Shown one piece after another: positions 35,901 to 46,886 of a stretch of DNA of 64,000 bases; the first letter of the stretch is position 1; every line of letters begins with the position of its first letter. This DNA comes from Apium graveolens. Taxonomy: Eukaryota; Streptophyta; Magnoliopsida; Apiales; Apiaceae. The notes under the pieces were generated by a model. The model ran no database searches. It saw only the letters and a list, made by a program, of their open reading frames with translations, and was not told the DNA's origin. The position numbers and the translations under genes are program-made. Location of the stretch: assembly GCF_009905375.1 (NCBI RefSeq), contig NC_133653.1:55562996-55626995 (forward strand), given 5' to 3'.

Positions 35901-37080
35901 CACATCATAACAACCCCAACCAATTCAATTTTAACATTCATACTTATGCCTAAGCTTGAATTTAACTATACTACATTCTTTTAACCAAAACAACAAGATT
36001 TACCAATCCGATTCAATACCATTTCAATCCCAAACTCTAAATCACAAACATCAAGCTACAATATCACCCTACTAATCAAAATCATCTTATAATACATAGT
36101 AATCTAGGGTTTGGAGATGATATACCTTCCTTGAAGTGGTGGGAGGAGCTAGGAAGCCTTAAGAAGCTTTGAGAAGTCTTAGGAATGCTTGGATCTTCAA
36201 GGAAATCAAGAAAAATTTCAAGTTAAAACTTGAAAACACTATTCATTGTCTTCTTCTTTGATTAAATGAAGAAGATTGAGAAGGAATTGATGGCTTAAAC
36301 TCATGATATAGCCCTAACTAAGCATAAGGATGATTAGGGAATTATCTTACCAATTTAGGAGGCTTGGATCTTGAGTTTTGAAATTCCTTGCCTTTGGAAT
36401 AGTAAAAAGCCGAGAGCATGAAGAACAATGCCTTGGTTTCTTTTTGATTTTGATGAAAAATGATTTGTTTGGCTTGGTTGGTTTGATTTTTGTGTTTGTT
36501 TTAGTTAATTACCTAGTTGTCCTTGATTTTGTGTGGTTAAAAAGCCACCACATCTCCTTCCTTCCCATGTCATGCCTATGTCATGTTGTGATGTCATCCT
36601 TCCCTCTTTGTCCTCCTCTCATTGGTTGGGTGACATCACTCTCTCTAATCCCTTTGATTAACTTCCTAATTGTTTGCCTAATGACCGCTGATCTGTTATA
36701 CGGTTCGCTTAACTTTCGTTCTCATTTATCGTTTGAAGGATCATACCCGGGATCTTATTACTTAGGTTCCCTTAACCTTTCTCAATACATTATATTCCTT
36801 TTTTATGATCCTCTATTATAATCCTTTAATTTAAATCCTTTTTATCCTGTTACCTTATACTCAATTCTCTCTGTATCTAGTGTATTTCCGGGAAAATCAA
36901 AGTGTTCGGATTTGGATTCTGACGATCTTTACATACACTTATATCCCATATAAAGTACTAATAAAATCTCAGAATATCCATATCAGAACCCCTACATAGT
37001 GTGGCATGAAAAGTTTTCTCATTCAGCAAAAACACTATTCATAAGGGTTTCAAAATTTCCCAAAAATTGGGGTTATTACA
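32984..37080 (-). repeat. Tekay-2 right LTR (5' LTR in sense), complete
   Basis: 4097 bp from TGTAACACCCCCAAATCC to AATTGGGGTTATTACA with TGTAA/TTACA inverted ends. Adjacent to the primer site. Carries the same triple repeat, TA runs and splice-donor-like motif (35285-35294) as the left copy. The junction with Tekay-1 at 37081 is clean. Confidence 0.92.
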
Positions 37081-40079
37081 ATTATGATATCAGGTGAACA
37101 ATGGATTATGATTTAGAATTGGATATTATACTTTTAATTTAAAAACCAAGGTTAGGCTGCTGATCAGTCACGTGCTAACCCCGAGCAAAGCACACAACAC
37201 TGCTCTAACTACTGGATCCAAGGCACACATTGGCCTAACTTGACCATTATATGGTCTGACCACGAATCTGGTCCACAATTTTATAAAACAATCCAATTCT
37301 AACATAATAACAGAATAAACAATAATAAGCAATAACCAGAATCATTAACAACAATGAGTGTTTAACAATGAAAGGGGTTTCAACCCTTGTAAGGATTAAT
37401 AAGGTAATTTCAAAGCTTGAATGCTCGGTAATGAAAGAATTGGATAACAAAGGAATCAACGTTTCAGGGTTTCAAAGATTTGGGCTTTCAAAGCATAAAA
37501 TACAATGTCTTGAAGGTGTAAGCAATCTGGTTCCGTGTTTAATATTTAATGTGTATGTATTTGTGGAGTAGTATTGTATACTTGAGGTTCGTATTTGGGT
37601 ATACAACAATCAATGGTATAGAAAGAATAAGGTTCATGGCTCAAGAACAATAACTGGAATCAGGGTTTGGGTTTCAGTGCTTCAAAGCACTTGCAATATC
37701 AACAAGACTATCAAATACTACAATATCTCAGGAAAGTTCAGAACACTTGCCTGGTACTAGCTTACTATTCTGCTCTCGCTTCCAATCACAATCGTCTTAC
37801 TCCTCAACTACCTGTTTTCCTTTCCTACGCCTTGCCTCTTCTGCTCACATATCATAAACATCTATCAATAATCGACTCATAGAGTTCTATTCAACACATA
37901 CTTCTATCTACCCTTCGTTTTACCCAAATCCGATTAACGGATTGAAAGTTATATAATAGTCAAGTAAACACCGAATATATAGACTGATAGTTAATCAACA
38001 AGTCACATATAGCACATAATACATCACGTACTCAATGATATATTATTTATAAAGAAGTCTTGGGTCATAAATAGGCTTTCGGGTATTTAAAATGATTTTT
38101 AAAATATTTTTTGGAATTAAAACGGGTCGTTGGATCAATTTCGGGTTAATAAACAGGGTTCGGTTGGCCAATTTTGGCTCCGAAACAATTTTATACTAAT
38201 TATCGAGCCATGGAAATAATTTAGAATAATATTTTAAAGCTCGAAATTATTTTTCAGAATTTTTAAATTATTTTTAAGTAATTATATCTAATTAAATAAT
38301 TAATTAAAATTAATTAATAATTAATTAAATCAATTAATCAATTAATTTCCAAATTAATTGGCCAATTAGTCAATTAAAAATTAACTGAAATTAATTAACT
38401 AATTAATTCAGATTTATTTCTGAATTAAAAATAATTTTCGGAATTAAAATACTAATTTTTAGAATTTTCAGAAATTAAAAACGAATTTTATAATAAAAAT
38501 AAATAGGAAATTTGATATTTTAAACATTTTTAAAACAGGAATCCAATTTTTTGCAAAGTCTGGAAACCTGGAGGACCAAACTTCATCGTTTTCAGAAGTA
38601 CAGGGACCAAACTACAATTTTGCAGTTCTAGTCGCCGGAAAAGTCGGGGGTGGCCGGAGAATTCACCTCCGGCATCCTCCCACCACCACCACCTCCAGAA
38701 TTAAACTACACAACACCAGGAACCTATATCTGCAATCAAAATTCATCAATAACCCCAGACTTAGCTGGAATTTGATTAAGAAACTCGCCGGTTTCCGGCG
38801 GGTTCGACGTAAACTTCAAAACACAACTCCCTTCTCTACAGACCTCGTTGATTCATGAAACTTGTACGACTAGATTGCAAATTTCACAGAGAATACAATA
38901 CACTATACCACAACATCAATCTATTTCAGAATAAGAAACCCCCAAATTTCAATTAAGAACATTCATACGGGTTATAAACCCTAATTTTAAAATTCGAAAA
39001 TCAAACTCAAATTTGAACATGTTATTGAACTCCAAATCAGACGTATAATATATCAAAATCATCAGGAAAACAAGCTCTACAACATGCAGTCATCAAATCA
39101 TACAAACAATCATCCGAACAAAAATTCATATTTTTAATAAATTTAATTCGAAAATAAATATATTTCCAGAAAATAAACCTTTGATTTTGCAGTGAAACAA
39201 AGCTCAGAATCTGATAGAACACTTCAAATCCTTCGTTTTGGTTACTCAAGCTTTGAAAACAGAGATTGGTAACGCCTTCGTTTTGCTGTTTGATTCTTAG
39301 AACAGTTTTTGTAATTAGGGTTTTTCTCTAAAAATTATAGAATTAACTATCTGCAAATGATTTTGATACGAAATAAAATACGGAAAAAGGCTATTTATAA
39401 TTACGGAAAATTAGTATCCCGTTGGATCATTTCGAATATAAAATGGTACGTTTATTTGTAAAAACTGATCCAAACGGTATCAGTTTTCGGGATAATTATC
39501 CAAATAAGTACAATTTGTACTGCGGTCTTGGTCTCAGCGCTTGGTTACACGTATTACGAAGTGATAATCGGGATAGTTTAATAAAAAGCTCCCGTTTATC
39601 AAAAATACGGGTTTTATTGATTTACCGAAATAAATATTGTATCGAAAATGTTGCGCCGGGACCCGCGCAGAACAAACCGTACGCCGGATCGAAATAGTCG
39701 AAACATTGAATATGCTCGGAATATTACAATTAGGTTAGGAAGGAGTTCTCGGAAGAGTTTCGGGTTCCAAAAACGTAACAACGGATGACGTCGATTGGTT
39801 CCCGTTTTTATAAAATAGATTTTAAATACTCGGAAAAAGATTTTTATAAATTTCATATGATCCTTATAAATCCATAAATCAACATAAAAATAATTAAGAA
39901 GATATGCCAATTATCTATGTTTTATTTTGGACATATAAAAATTAAAATACTCAATTAATATTATTTTTGAATATCCAAGTACAGATAACATTTAACAATT
40001 AACTCATAGAATATATACTGAAAACACATAATAATTATTTGATAGCAAAATAATTACACGATATATCCCGGATATTACA
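37081..40079 (-). repeat. Tekay-1 left LTR, inner segment
   Basis: Continues the LTR after the Tekay-2 insertion and ends CCCGGATATTACA at 40079, against the polypurine tract. It keeps the 2469 bp (37302-39770) that the right LTR has lost. Contains the conserved GGTTAG...CTAACC block at 37150-37180 and a splice-donor-like motif at 37745-37754. The antisense ORF at 39422-39697 is also present in the copy at 5076-5291 and reflects LTR conservation only. Confidence 0.9.
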
Positions 40080-40094
40080 TCCTTCCCCCCTTAA
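40080..40094 (-). promoter_or_regulatory. Tekay-1 polypurine tract
   Basis: Minus strand TAAGGGGGGAAGGA directly abuts the left LTR. Confidence 0.85.
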
Positions 40095-40117
40095 AAGGAT
40101 TCTGTCCTCAGAATCTC

Positions 40118-41548
40118 CTAAGAAAACAAATGAGGGTACTTTTCTCTCATATCACTTTCTAACTCCCAGGGTGACTCTTCAATCTTTGGGTTTCTCCACA
40201 ATATTCTTACTAACTTTACCACTTTATTTCTCAATACTTTCTCCTCTAGAATCTCTATCGGCCTCTCTTCATATGACAAATATGCCTGAAGCTCTATTGG
40301 CTCATATTCTATTACATGACTGAAGTCTGGATTATATTTCTTGAGCATCGATACGTGAAAAACATTGTGAATGTGCTTCATGTGCGGGGGTAACGCCAAC
40401 TCATAAGCTACTTTGCCAACGCGCTTTAAAATCTCAAAAGGTCCGACATATCTTGGGCTTAGCTTTCCTTTCTTTCCAAACCTCGTTAGTCCTTTCCATG
40501 GTGATACTTTCAGTAATACCAAGCTTCCTTCTTCAAATTCCATGTCTTTCCTTGACTGATCTGCATATTTCCTCTGACGATCTTGTGCGGCTATCAATCT
40601 CTTCTGGATAATTTCAACAATTTCCTTTGTCTGTTGTACCAGTTCAGGTCCAAGTATCTTGCGTTCTCCTACTTCGTCCCAATATATTGGAGATCTACAT
40701 TTGCATCCATAAAGGGCTTCATAGGTTGGCATCCCAATGCTGGCATGATAACTGTTGTTGTAAGCAAACTCTACCAGAGGTAAATGTTCATCCCAACTTC
40801 CTTTGAAATCAATAGCACAAACACGTAACATGTCCTCAATTGTCTGGATCGTTCTTTCACTTTGGCCATCCGTCTTGGGGCGATAGGCCGTACTCATATT
40901 CAGTCTTGTTCCCAAACATTCTTGAAAACTCTTCCAAAATCTTGAATTAAACCTTGGATCTCGATCAGATACAATAGACACAGGAACTCCATGACGAACT
41001 ACAATTTCCTTCAGGTACATATGGACCAACTTGTCGAGCAAAAATCTTTCATTTATAGGCAGAAAATGAGCTGACTTGGTAAGTCTATCCACTATAACCC
41101 AAATGGCATCATGATTAGCCCTTGTCCTAGGTAATCCAACTATGAAATCCATGGCAATATATTCCCATTTCCACTCTGGAATCTCAAATGGCTGTAACAA
41201 TCCACTTGGTCTCTGATGCTCTGCTTTAACTCTCTGACAGGTATAACATTTGCTAATCCATTCCGCGATTTCCCTCTTCATGTCTGGCCACCAATAATTC
41301 TTCTTTAAATCTCTGTACATTTTGGTACTCCCTGGATGGATGGAATACCTTGAATTATGTGCCTCCTGTAAAATTTCATTTTTCAGCTCCGTCACTGGTG
41401 GAATCCAAATTCTAGATAAAAACCTCAGAATACCGTAATCATCCTTTTGCGTGCATAACTCTTCACCTACCAAATGATTTATATCTTGATCCATTACATC
41501 TTCCTGACATTTCTTTATTTTCTCAAATAATTCTGGTTGAAAAGTCAT
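40118..41548 (-). pseudogene. Tekay-1 integrase with chromodomain
   Basis: 476 open codons, the C-terminal third of a gag-pol frame. Zinc-binding H64, H71, C101 and C104 (IHPG...CYTC) are present. The catalytic triad is complete: D134 (MDFIVGLP), D195 (VSDRDPRF) and E231 (DGQSERTIQ). A GPY/F-type module lies around 365-390 (RYVGPFEIL), and a chromodomain at about 422-476 contains SYEERPIEILEEKVLRNK and ILWRNPKIEESPWELESDM. Chromodomains of this clade are thought to guide insertion to heterochromatin. The domain itself looks intact; loss of function comes from stops upstream in the same frame (41590, 41739 and 41749 region). Confidence 0.93.
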
Positions 41549-41746
41549 ATTGTATACTTTCGCTTCCTCAGGCTTGCAAACTTTAATCTACAATTCCAAT
41601 TTCTGAAATTCCTTATATATGTCTTCAGGTACTGATAACACATTCAACCTTTCCTTCCGACTCAATGCGTCTGCTACCACGTTCACTTTACCGGGATGAT
41701 AATTAATCGAGCAATCATAGTCTTTGATCAACTCTAACTATCTCCT
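41549..41746 (-). pseudogene. Tekay-1 RNase H-integrase connector with stops
   Basis: Same frame as both neighbours. Contains LELIKDYDCSINYHPGKVN and VVADALSRKERLNVL, interrupted by a TAA and a TAG near 41738-41750 and a TAG near 41588. Joins the RNase H end to the integrase. Confidence 0.85.
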
Positions 41747-43564
41747 TTATCTCATATTAAGTTCCTTCTGTGTGAATATGTACTTTAAGCTTTTGTGATC
41801 CGTGAAAATATTGTACTTTTCTCCATACAAATAATGTCTCCAAATCTTCAAAGCGAAAACTATGGCTGCTAGCTCCAAATCATGAGTATGATACTTCTGT
41901 TCGTGTGGTTTCAATTGCCTTGACGCATACGCAATCACCTTTTCGTGTTGTATTAGAACACATCCTAATCCTTTGTGAGAAGCATCACTATTAATTACGA
42001 AATTCCCTTGATCATCTGGAAGTGACAAAACAGGTGTCGTGATCAATCGTCGCTTCAACTCCTGAAAACTTTCCTCGCATTTGTCGTTCCATATAAACTT
42101 CTCATTCTTTCGTGTAAGCTTTGTTAATGGTGTGGCAATTCTCGAGAAATTTTGAACAAATCGACGATAATATCCCGCCAATCCTAAGAAACTTCTTACC
42201 TCGGTGGGTATTTTCGGTCTCTCCCAATTCGTAATTGCCTTGATCTTTTCCGGGTCCACTTTGATCCCTTTATTACTAACTATGTGCCCTAAGAACTGAA
42301 CTTCCTGTAGCCAAAACTCATACTTCGAGAATTTAGCATATAACTTCTTTTTCCTTAAAATCTCCAAAGCCGTTCTCACATGTTTCGCATGATCCTCTTC
42401 CTTCTTTGAATAGATTAAAATATCATCTATAAACACCATAACAAACTTATCCAAATACTCCTTGAAAATTCTGTTCATCAGGTCCATAAACGCTGCCGGG
42501 GCATTGATCAATCCAAATGACATCATTAAAAACTCGTAATGTCCATACCTTGTTCTGAAAGCTGTCTTTGGTATATCTTCTGGCTTGATCTTTAGTTGAT
42601 GATATCCTGATCTTAAATCAATTTTGGAGAAATACTTGGCTCCCTTCAACTGGTCGAACAGATCGTCAATTCTGGGTAACCGATACTTGTTCTTGATTGT
42701 CAGCTTGTTGAGCTCCCTATAGTCAATACACAGTCTCATGCTTCCATCTTTCTTCTTGACAAATAATACCGGGGCTCCCCACGGGGATACACTGGGTCTG
42801 ATTACTCCTTTCTCTAACAGCTCTTGCAATTGCTTCGCTAGCTCTTTCATCTCAACAGGCGCCATTCTGTATGGGGCCTTGGATACTGGTTCTGTTCCAG
42901 GTGCTAAGTCGATCGCAAATTCAATTTCTCTATCTAGAGGAAGTCCTGGTAACTCGTCGGGAAATACGTCTGGAAATTTATTCACAACTGGAATATCTTC
43001 AAGTTTTATTGGTTCTTGACTTCTGTCAATCACATATGCCATGAAATGCTCACATCCTTGTCGTAGTAACTTCTTGGCTTGAATCATCGTTAAAAACTTC
43101 TTTACTTGTTTTTGACCCTTAAACGTTATTATCCTTTCGTCAGGCATCTTCACCATTACCTTCTTATTTCGACAATCTATCTGGGCATCGTGCTTAGATA
43201 ACCAATCCATCCCTAATATAACGTCAAATTCTCCTAACTTAAATGGTATCAAATCTACACAAAACTTACTACCAGAAATCTCAATCTCACAATTCCCACA
43301 AACTTGATTAACAGATACAGATTCTTGATTTGCTAATTCCACAGTCATTATTTCATTTAAACACTCAACTGGACAATTTAACTTACAAACAAAATCTTGT
43401 GAAACAAACGATCGAGTTGCTCCCGAATCTATTAACACTTTGGCACATAAAGAATTCACATTAAGCGTACCTGCAACGATATCCGTATCTTGGATCGCAT
43501 CCTTCACTGACATGTCAAAAACTCTAGCCCTTGGAGTCTCATTCACTGCTGGGGTAGATCCCAT
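41747..43564 (-). pseudogene. Tekay-1 protease-RT-RNase H
   Basis: 605 open codons in frame with gag and integrase. The aspartic protease motif is [10 protein letters not shown] (D46). The RT runs from about residue 190 with [20 protein letters not shown], the first catalytic Asp in [12 protein letters not shown] (D315) and the FIDD box at 378-381 ([12 protein letters not shown]). RNase H has [10 protein letters not shown] (D527), [12 protein letters not shown] (E564) and [10 protein letters not shown] (D589). All catalytic residues I can place are present, so this segment is essentially undamaged and ends at a TAA. This is the best preserved pol in the window and indicates a fairly recent insertion. 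Confidence 0.94.
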
Positions 43565-43600
43565 AATCCTTAATGCATTACTGACTGGGGCTGATGTCTT

Positions 43601-44755
43601 TCAATCCCTGGCCATATGTCCTGGCTTTCTACATTTAAAGCACGTAAATCCAATGGCTGGAACCTTTACTGCTGGATTCCGGATAGGCTGATCCTTACTT
43701 GCTGGTTCTCTTACTGGCTGATTTTGGCACTCCCTCGAATAGTGCCCTTTCTGGTTGCATTTAAAACATACCACATTCAACTTATTACAAACTCCTCCAT
43801 GCTTCTTTCCACATACTTGACAATCTGGAAAAGTTAGTCTCAACTGATTTGGCTGATTTGTATTAACTGGACGGTTACTCTGGCCTCCGTCTCCTGCATT
43901 CTGTTTTCTGAAATTAAAATTTCTCCCTGGCTGAAACTTACCCTTCTTAAAATTTGGAAACTTCCTTGTTTGGGGCTGACCCTTACTTCCCTCAACTTTC
44001 CTTTTCTTGCTTTCCTTTTCCTTCTGGAATATCTCACTCTCTGTCTCTGCGATCATAGCCTTCTGTACTACTCCTGCATAGGTATCTAATTCAAAAATGG
44101 CTACCTTCCCTCTGATCCAGGGTTTCAAACCTTGCTGGAATCTTTTAGCCTTCTTCCTGTCAGTATCCACATTCGACGGTACATACCTTGACAATTCCTC
44201 AAACTTACCCTCATAATATGTTACCGACATGTTCCCTTGCTTTAATTCTAAAAACTTCAGCTCCATTTGATCCTGAACAAACTGAGGAAAATATTTTTCT
44301 AAAAACAATTCCTGAAACCTTTCCCAAGTAATAACATTTGTGCCTTCCAATGTCTTCACCATCTCCCACCAATAGGTGGCTTCATTCTTCAGATAGTAAC
44401 TTGCAAACTCAACCTTCTGTTCCTCCTTTACTCTCACTAAGGCAAATGCCTTCTCTATTTCCTTTAACCACACATTTGCTTCAATTGGCTCTAAGGAACC
44501 CTTGAATTCTGGTGGGTTTACTGCGTGAAAAGTTTTGAAAGTTACCTGGAGGTTGGTCTGCCTTTGTTGTTGTTGTGTCAGGTGAACTGTTTGTTGGGCC
44601 AAGATTTGAAGAATCTGGGCTATTGCTGGGTCTATGGGTCCTGGGTTCACATTTGGGTTTGTATCATCTTGGTTGTTATTGTTGTTGGTTCCTTCATTCT
44701 GGGTGTTGGTGCGGGTATTTCTTCTGGGAGGCATTTTCTGTAAAGAATCAAACAA
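43601..44755 (-). pseudogene. Tekay-1 gag
   Basis: 384 codons. The first ATG is at 44755, but the MPPRRNTR start at residue 8 is the more usual chromovirus beginning. N-terminal Asn-rich linker, capsid core about 80-215 (including ERFQELFLEKYFPQFVQDQM and NMSVTYYEGKFEELSRYVP), a basic region, then zinc knuckles: a variant CQVCGKKHGGVC, a full CFKCNQKGHYSREC (330-343) and a second CFKCRKPGHMARD whose last expected cysteine is replaced by the TGA stop at 43601. The frame continues directly into protease, so one TGA separates gag from pol. A mutation is more likely than programmed readthrough because it removes a metal ligand. Confidence 0.92.
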
Positions 44756-45193
44756 CTTATTCAGCTTTTGAATTAAATCTTTGTATAAAAGAAAAGTTTT
44801 GTAAAACAGAGGTATCTCTTTTTGAAAACAGTTGTAACTAAGTAAATTGCATGCTTCTTTACAGAATATAAACAGTCATGGAAAACAGGGTACATGGTAT
44901 TACAGGGGTATAACTGGTGCAATAGATAAGGTAAGGTAAAATAGGTGCAATAAAATAAATGACAGTGCTGGAAAGGAAAAAGGTAATGATATATATAGAT
45001 CAAAAGTTTTAGGTAGTACAAGCGTAAAGAAGCTTCGGAAGTAAAAGCAAAAGGGTACCACAACCTACTCACTAGTCATCATAGCTAGTTTGTAAAGACA
45101 ACTCAAAAGTCTACTGATACACACTACACACTACTGTACATACTACATAACCATAACAACACTGCTCAACATTTCCATCTCTAAATCTCTAGC
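44756..45193 (-). other. Tekay-1 spacer between leader ORF and gag
   Basis: 438 bp of leader with no minus-strand ORF of note. Confidence 0.6.
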
Positions 45194-45706
45194 TCATGGC
45201 AAGTCTGGACCTCCAATCTCCTCAAGCTCTTCTAGAACCCATTTAGCCCACTCTACTAAGAAATCAGGGGTGATGTCCTCATGTGTAGCCTCAGCAATCC
45301 TCACTGCAGCTGTCCTATGAAATGCCTGTAGCCTCTCTCTGAGTCGCCTCTCACCACTCCCGACCTCTCTGGTACGCATAATATGTAGTAACTCCTGAAT
45401 CTGACCCTGAAGGAATCGCTGCTCCATAAGGCAAGCCTCAAACTGATAATATGGGACAGGGTAGGAAAAGAACTGGAAAGGTACTCCTGTGACTGAATGA
45501 TCGGTAAAGCCTGAATCAGCAGGTGGGGGTCCTCTGATAGGTGGCCTCATGCCTGGAGGTGAAATAGCCTGCAGTGGTACGGGCTGCAACACAGGTGGAG
45601 GTAGTATAGCCAATACTGGTGGAACAATAGGACGTGGATCCGAAGACGGCAATCCAACTGAAGGCTCTGAGTGATCAGCTGATACGGGAATAAAAGAGTC
45701 AGCCAT
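45194..45706 (-). CDS. Tekay-1 leader ORF, 170 residues, unknown function
   Basis: An uninterrupted minus-strand ORF lies between the primer site (45890) and gag (44755). The ATG has G at -3 and +4. Residues 1-70 are Pro/Ser-rich and disordered-looking (PPVLAILPPPVLQPVP and PPIRGPPPADSG). A middle aromatic segment (FQFFSYPVPYYQFEACLMEQ) precedes a helical, charged C-terminal half (RFLQGQIQELLHIMR, RRLRERLQAFHRTAAVRIAE) and an acidic amphipathic end (EWAKWVLEELEEIGG). No zinc knuckle or gag core is visible, and I do not recognise the family. It remains open while the neighbouring gag-pol has several stops. It might be an accessory protein, a separate structural protein or an upstream ORF regulating gag translation. 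Function is not inferred. Confidence 0.6.
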   Translation of the reverse strand: MADSFIPVSADHSEPSVGLPSSDPRPIVPPVLAILPPPVLQPVPLQAISPPGMRPPIRGPPPADSGFTDHSVTGVPFQFFSYPVPYYQFEACLMEQRFLQGQIQELLHIMRTREVGSGERRLRERLQAFHRTAAVRIAEATHEDITPDFLVEWAKWVLEELEEIGGPDLP

Positions 45707-45889
45707 CGCTGCTAGCTGAAATCATATCGCAATATCAGAATCTCAACCCATAACGCGAATTACACTAATACCTGATATACCGAAGCAATCAACCTCTCGA
45801 CGTTCTATCTTTCTATTCCTTACTTCTAATCCTAACCCTCTACCCATTCCCGTCAACCTAGGCTTGTGTCAGTGACTTATAATCCTGTA

Positions 45890-45901
45890 GCTCTGATACC
45901 A
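45890..45901 (-). promoter_or_regulatory. Tekay-1 primer binding site (tRNA-iMet)
   Basis: Minus strand TGGTATCAGAGC, four bases inside the right LTR. Confidence 0.9.
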
Positions 45902-45905
45902 AACT

Positions 45906-46881
45906 TGTGGCGCCCTCCAAACCCGGGTCAGAAGTTTGGGGTCCACACACACACACATACCTTATTTATAACCTGCTTAGAACAATAATAAAGATAACAA
46001 TAATATGCAGTGACCCTATTTACCAACTACCACGGATCACAACAGGTTAAAGTATGCACACAAGCCACACATCTACTTATATTACATACCGTTCAAATCC
46101 CAACTATTCCAAACTCAAAACTGAGTATTAAACTTTATTACAACTTTTATAAACTTAAATTATTCCAAAAGAAGTCTACTAGCTCAGCTTTCTCAACCTG
46201 AACCCCTAGCTCTCGCGCTGGACTGGGGATCCTCGTTACCAACTGGTTCCTTTTTAACTGGAAAAAATATAAACAACATCGCACAAATGAGCTAACTATC
46301 TCAGCAAGTCATAATGACAAAACTGAGAATAATGATCATCAAGAGAACATGATTATGATATCAGGTGAACAATGGATTATGATTTAGAATTGGATATTAT
46401 ACTTTTAATTTAAAAACCAAGGTTAGGTTGCTGATCAGTCACGCACTAACCCCGAGCAAAGCACACAGCACTGCTCTAACTACTAGATCCAAGGCACACA
46501 TTGGCCTAACTTGACCATTATATGGTCTGACCATGAATCTGGTCCACAATTTTATAAAACAATCCAATTCTAAAACGTAACAACGGATGACGTCGATTGG
46601 TTCCCGTTTTTATAAAATAGATTTTAAATACTCGGAAAAAGATTTTTATAAATTTCATATGATCCTTATAAATCCATAAATCAACATAAAAATAATTAAG
46701 AAGATATGACAATCATCTATGTTTTATTTTGGACATATAAAAATTAAAATACTCAATTAATATTATTTTTGAATATCCAAGTACAGATAACATTTAACAA
46801 TTAACTCACAGAATAGATACTGACCACACATAATAATTATTTAATAGCAAAATAATTACACGATATATCCCGAATATTACA
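45906..46881 (-). repeat. Tekay-1 right LTR (5' LTR in sense), internally deleted
   Basis: 976 bp from TGTGGCGCCCTCC to CGAATATTACA. It aligns with the left LTR at a constant offset up to 46572, then jumps: 46573 onward matches 39771 onward, so 2469 bp (left 37302-39770) are deleted. It retains 164 bp (46188-46351) that the left copy lost and the conserved GGTTAG...CTAACC block at 46421-46451. Confidence 0.92.
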
Positions 46882-46886
46882 CAAAT
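46882..46886. repeat. target site duplication CAAAT, right copy
   Basis: Directly follows the Tekay-1 right LTR and matches 23163-23167. Confidence 0.9.

Larger units (their letters stand above)
23452..37080 (-). mobile_element. Tekay-2, rearranged non-autonomous Ty3/gypsy element
   Basis: Two near-identical LTRs (23447-27405 truncated, 32984-37080 complete, 4097 bp) flank a 5.6-kb interior with primer site and polypurine tract but no working gene. The minus-strand order is leader ORF, an RT tail-RNase H-integrase head fragment, gag, unresolved decayed sequence including a second RNase H tail, integrase tail with chromodomain remnant. The duplicated RNase H and the RT-before-gag order show a chimeric structure. 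It is nested in the left LTR of Tekay-1; the left duplication was lost in a deletion. Confidence 0.85.
23168..46881 (-). mobile_element. Tekay-1, chromodomain-bearing Ty3/gypsy element (interrupted)
   Basis: The LTR termini TGTGGCGCC...GATATTACA at 23168/40079 and TGTGGCGCC...GAATATTACA at 45906/46881, with the CAAAT duplication, define the element. Minus-strand order is LTR, tRNA-Met primer site, 170-residue leader ORF, gag-pol, polypurine tract, LTR. The integrase carries a C-terminal chromodomain of the Tekay/Del type. The left LTR is split by Tekay-2; the right LTR has an internal deletion of 2469 bp. From the two copies the full LTR is about 3.4 kb. Confidence 0.92.

Noticed and set aside
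39422..39697. Antisense ORF in the Tekay-1 LTR, also at 5076-5291
   Set aside because: Conserved between LTR copies but starts at TTG, lies antisense to the element and has no independent support.
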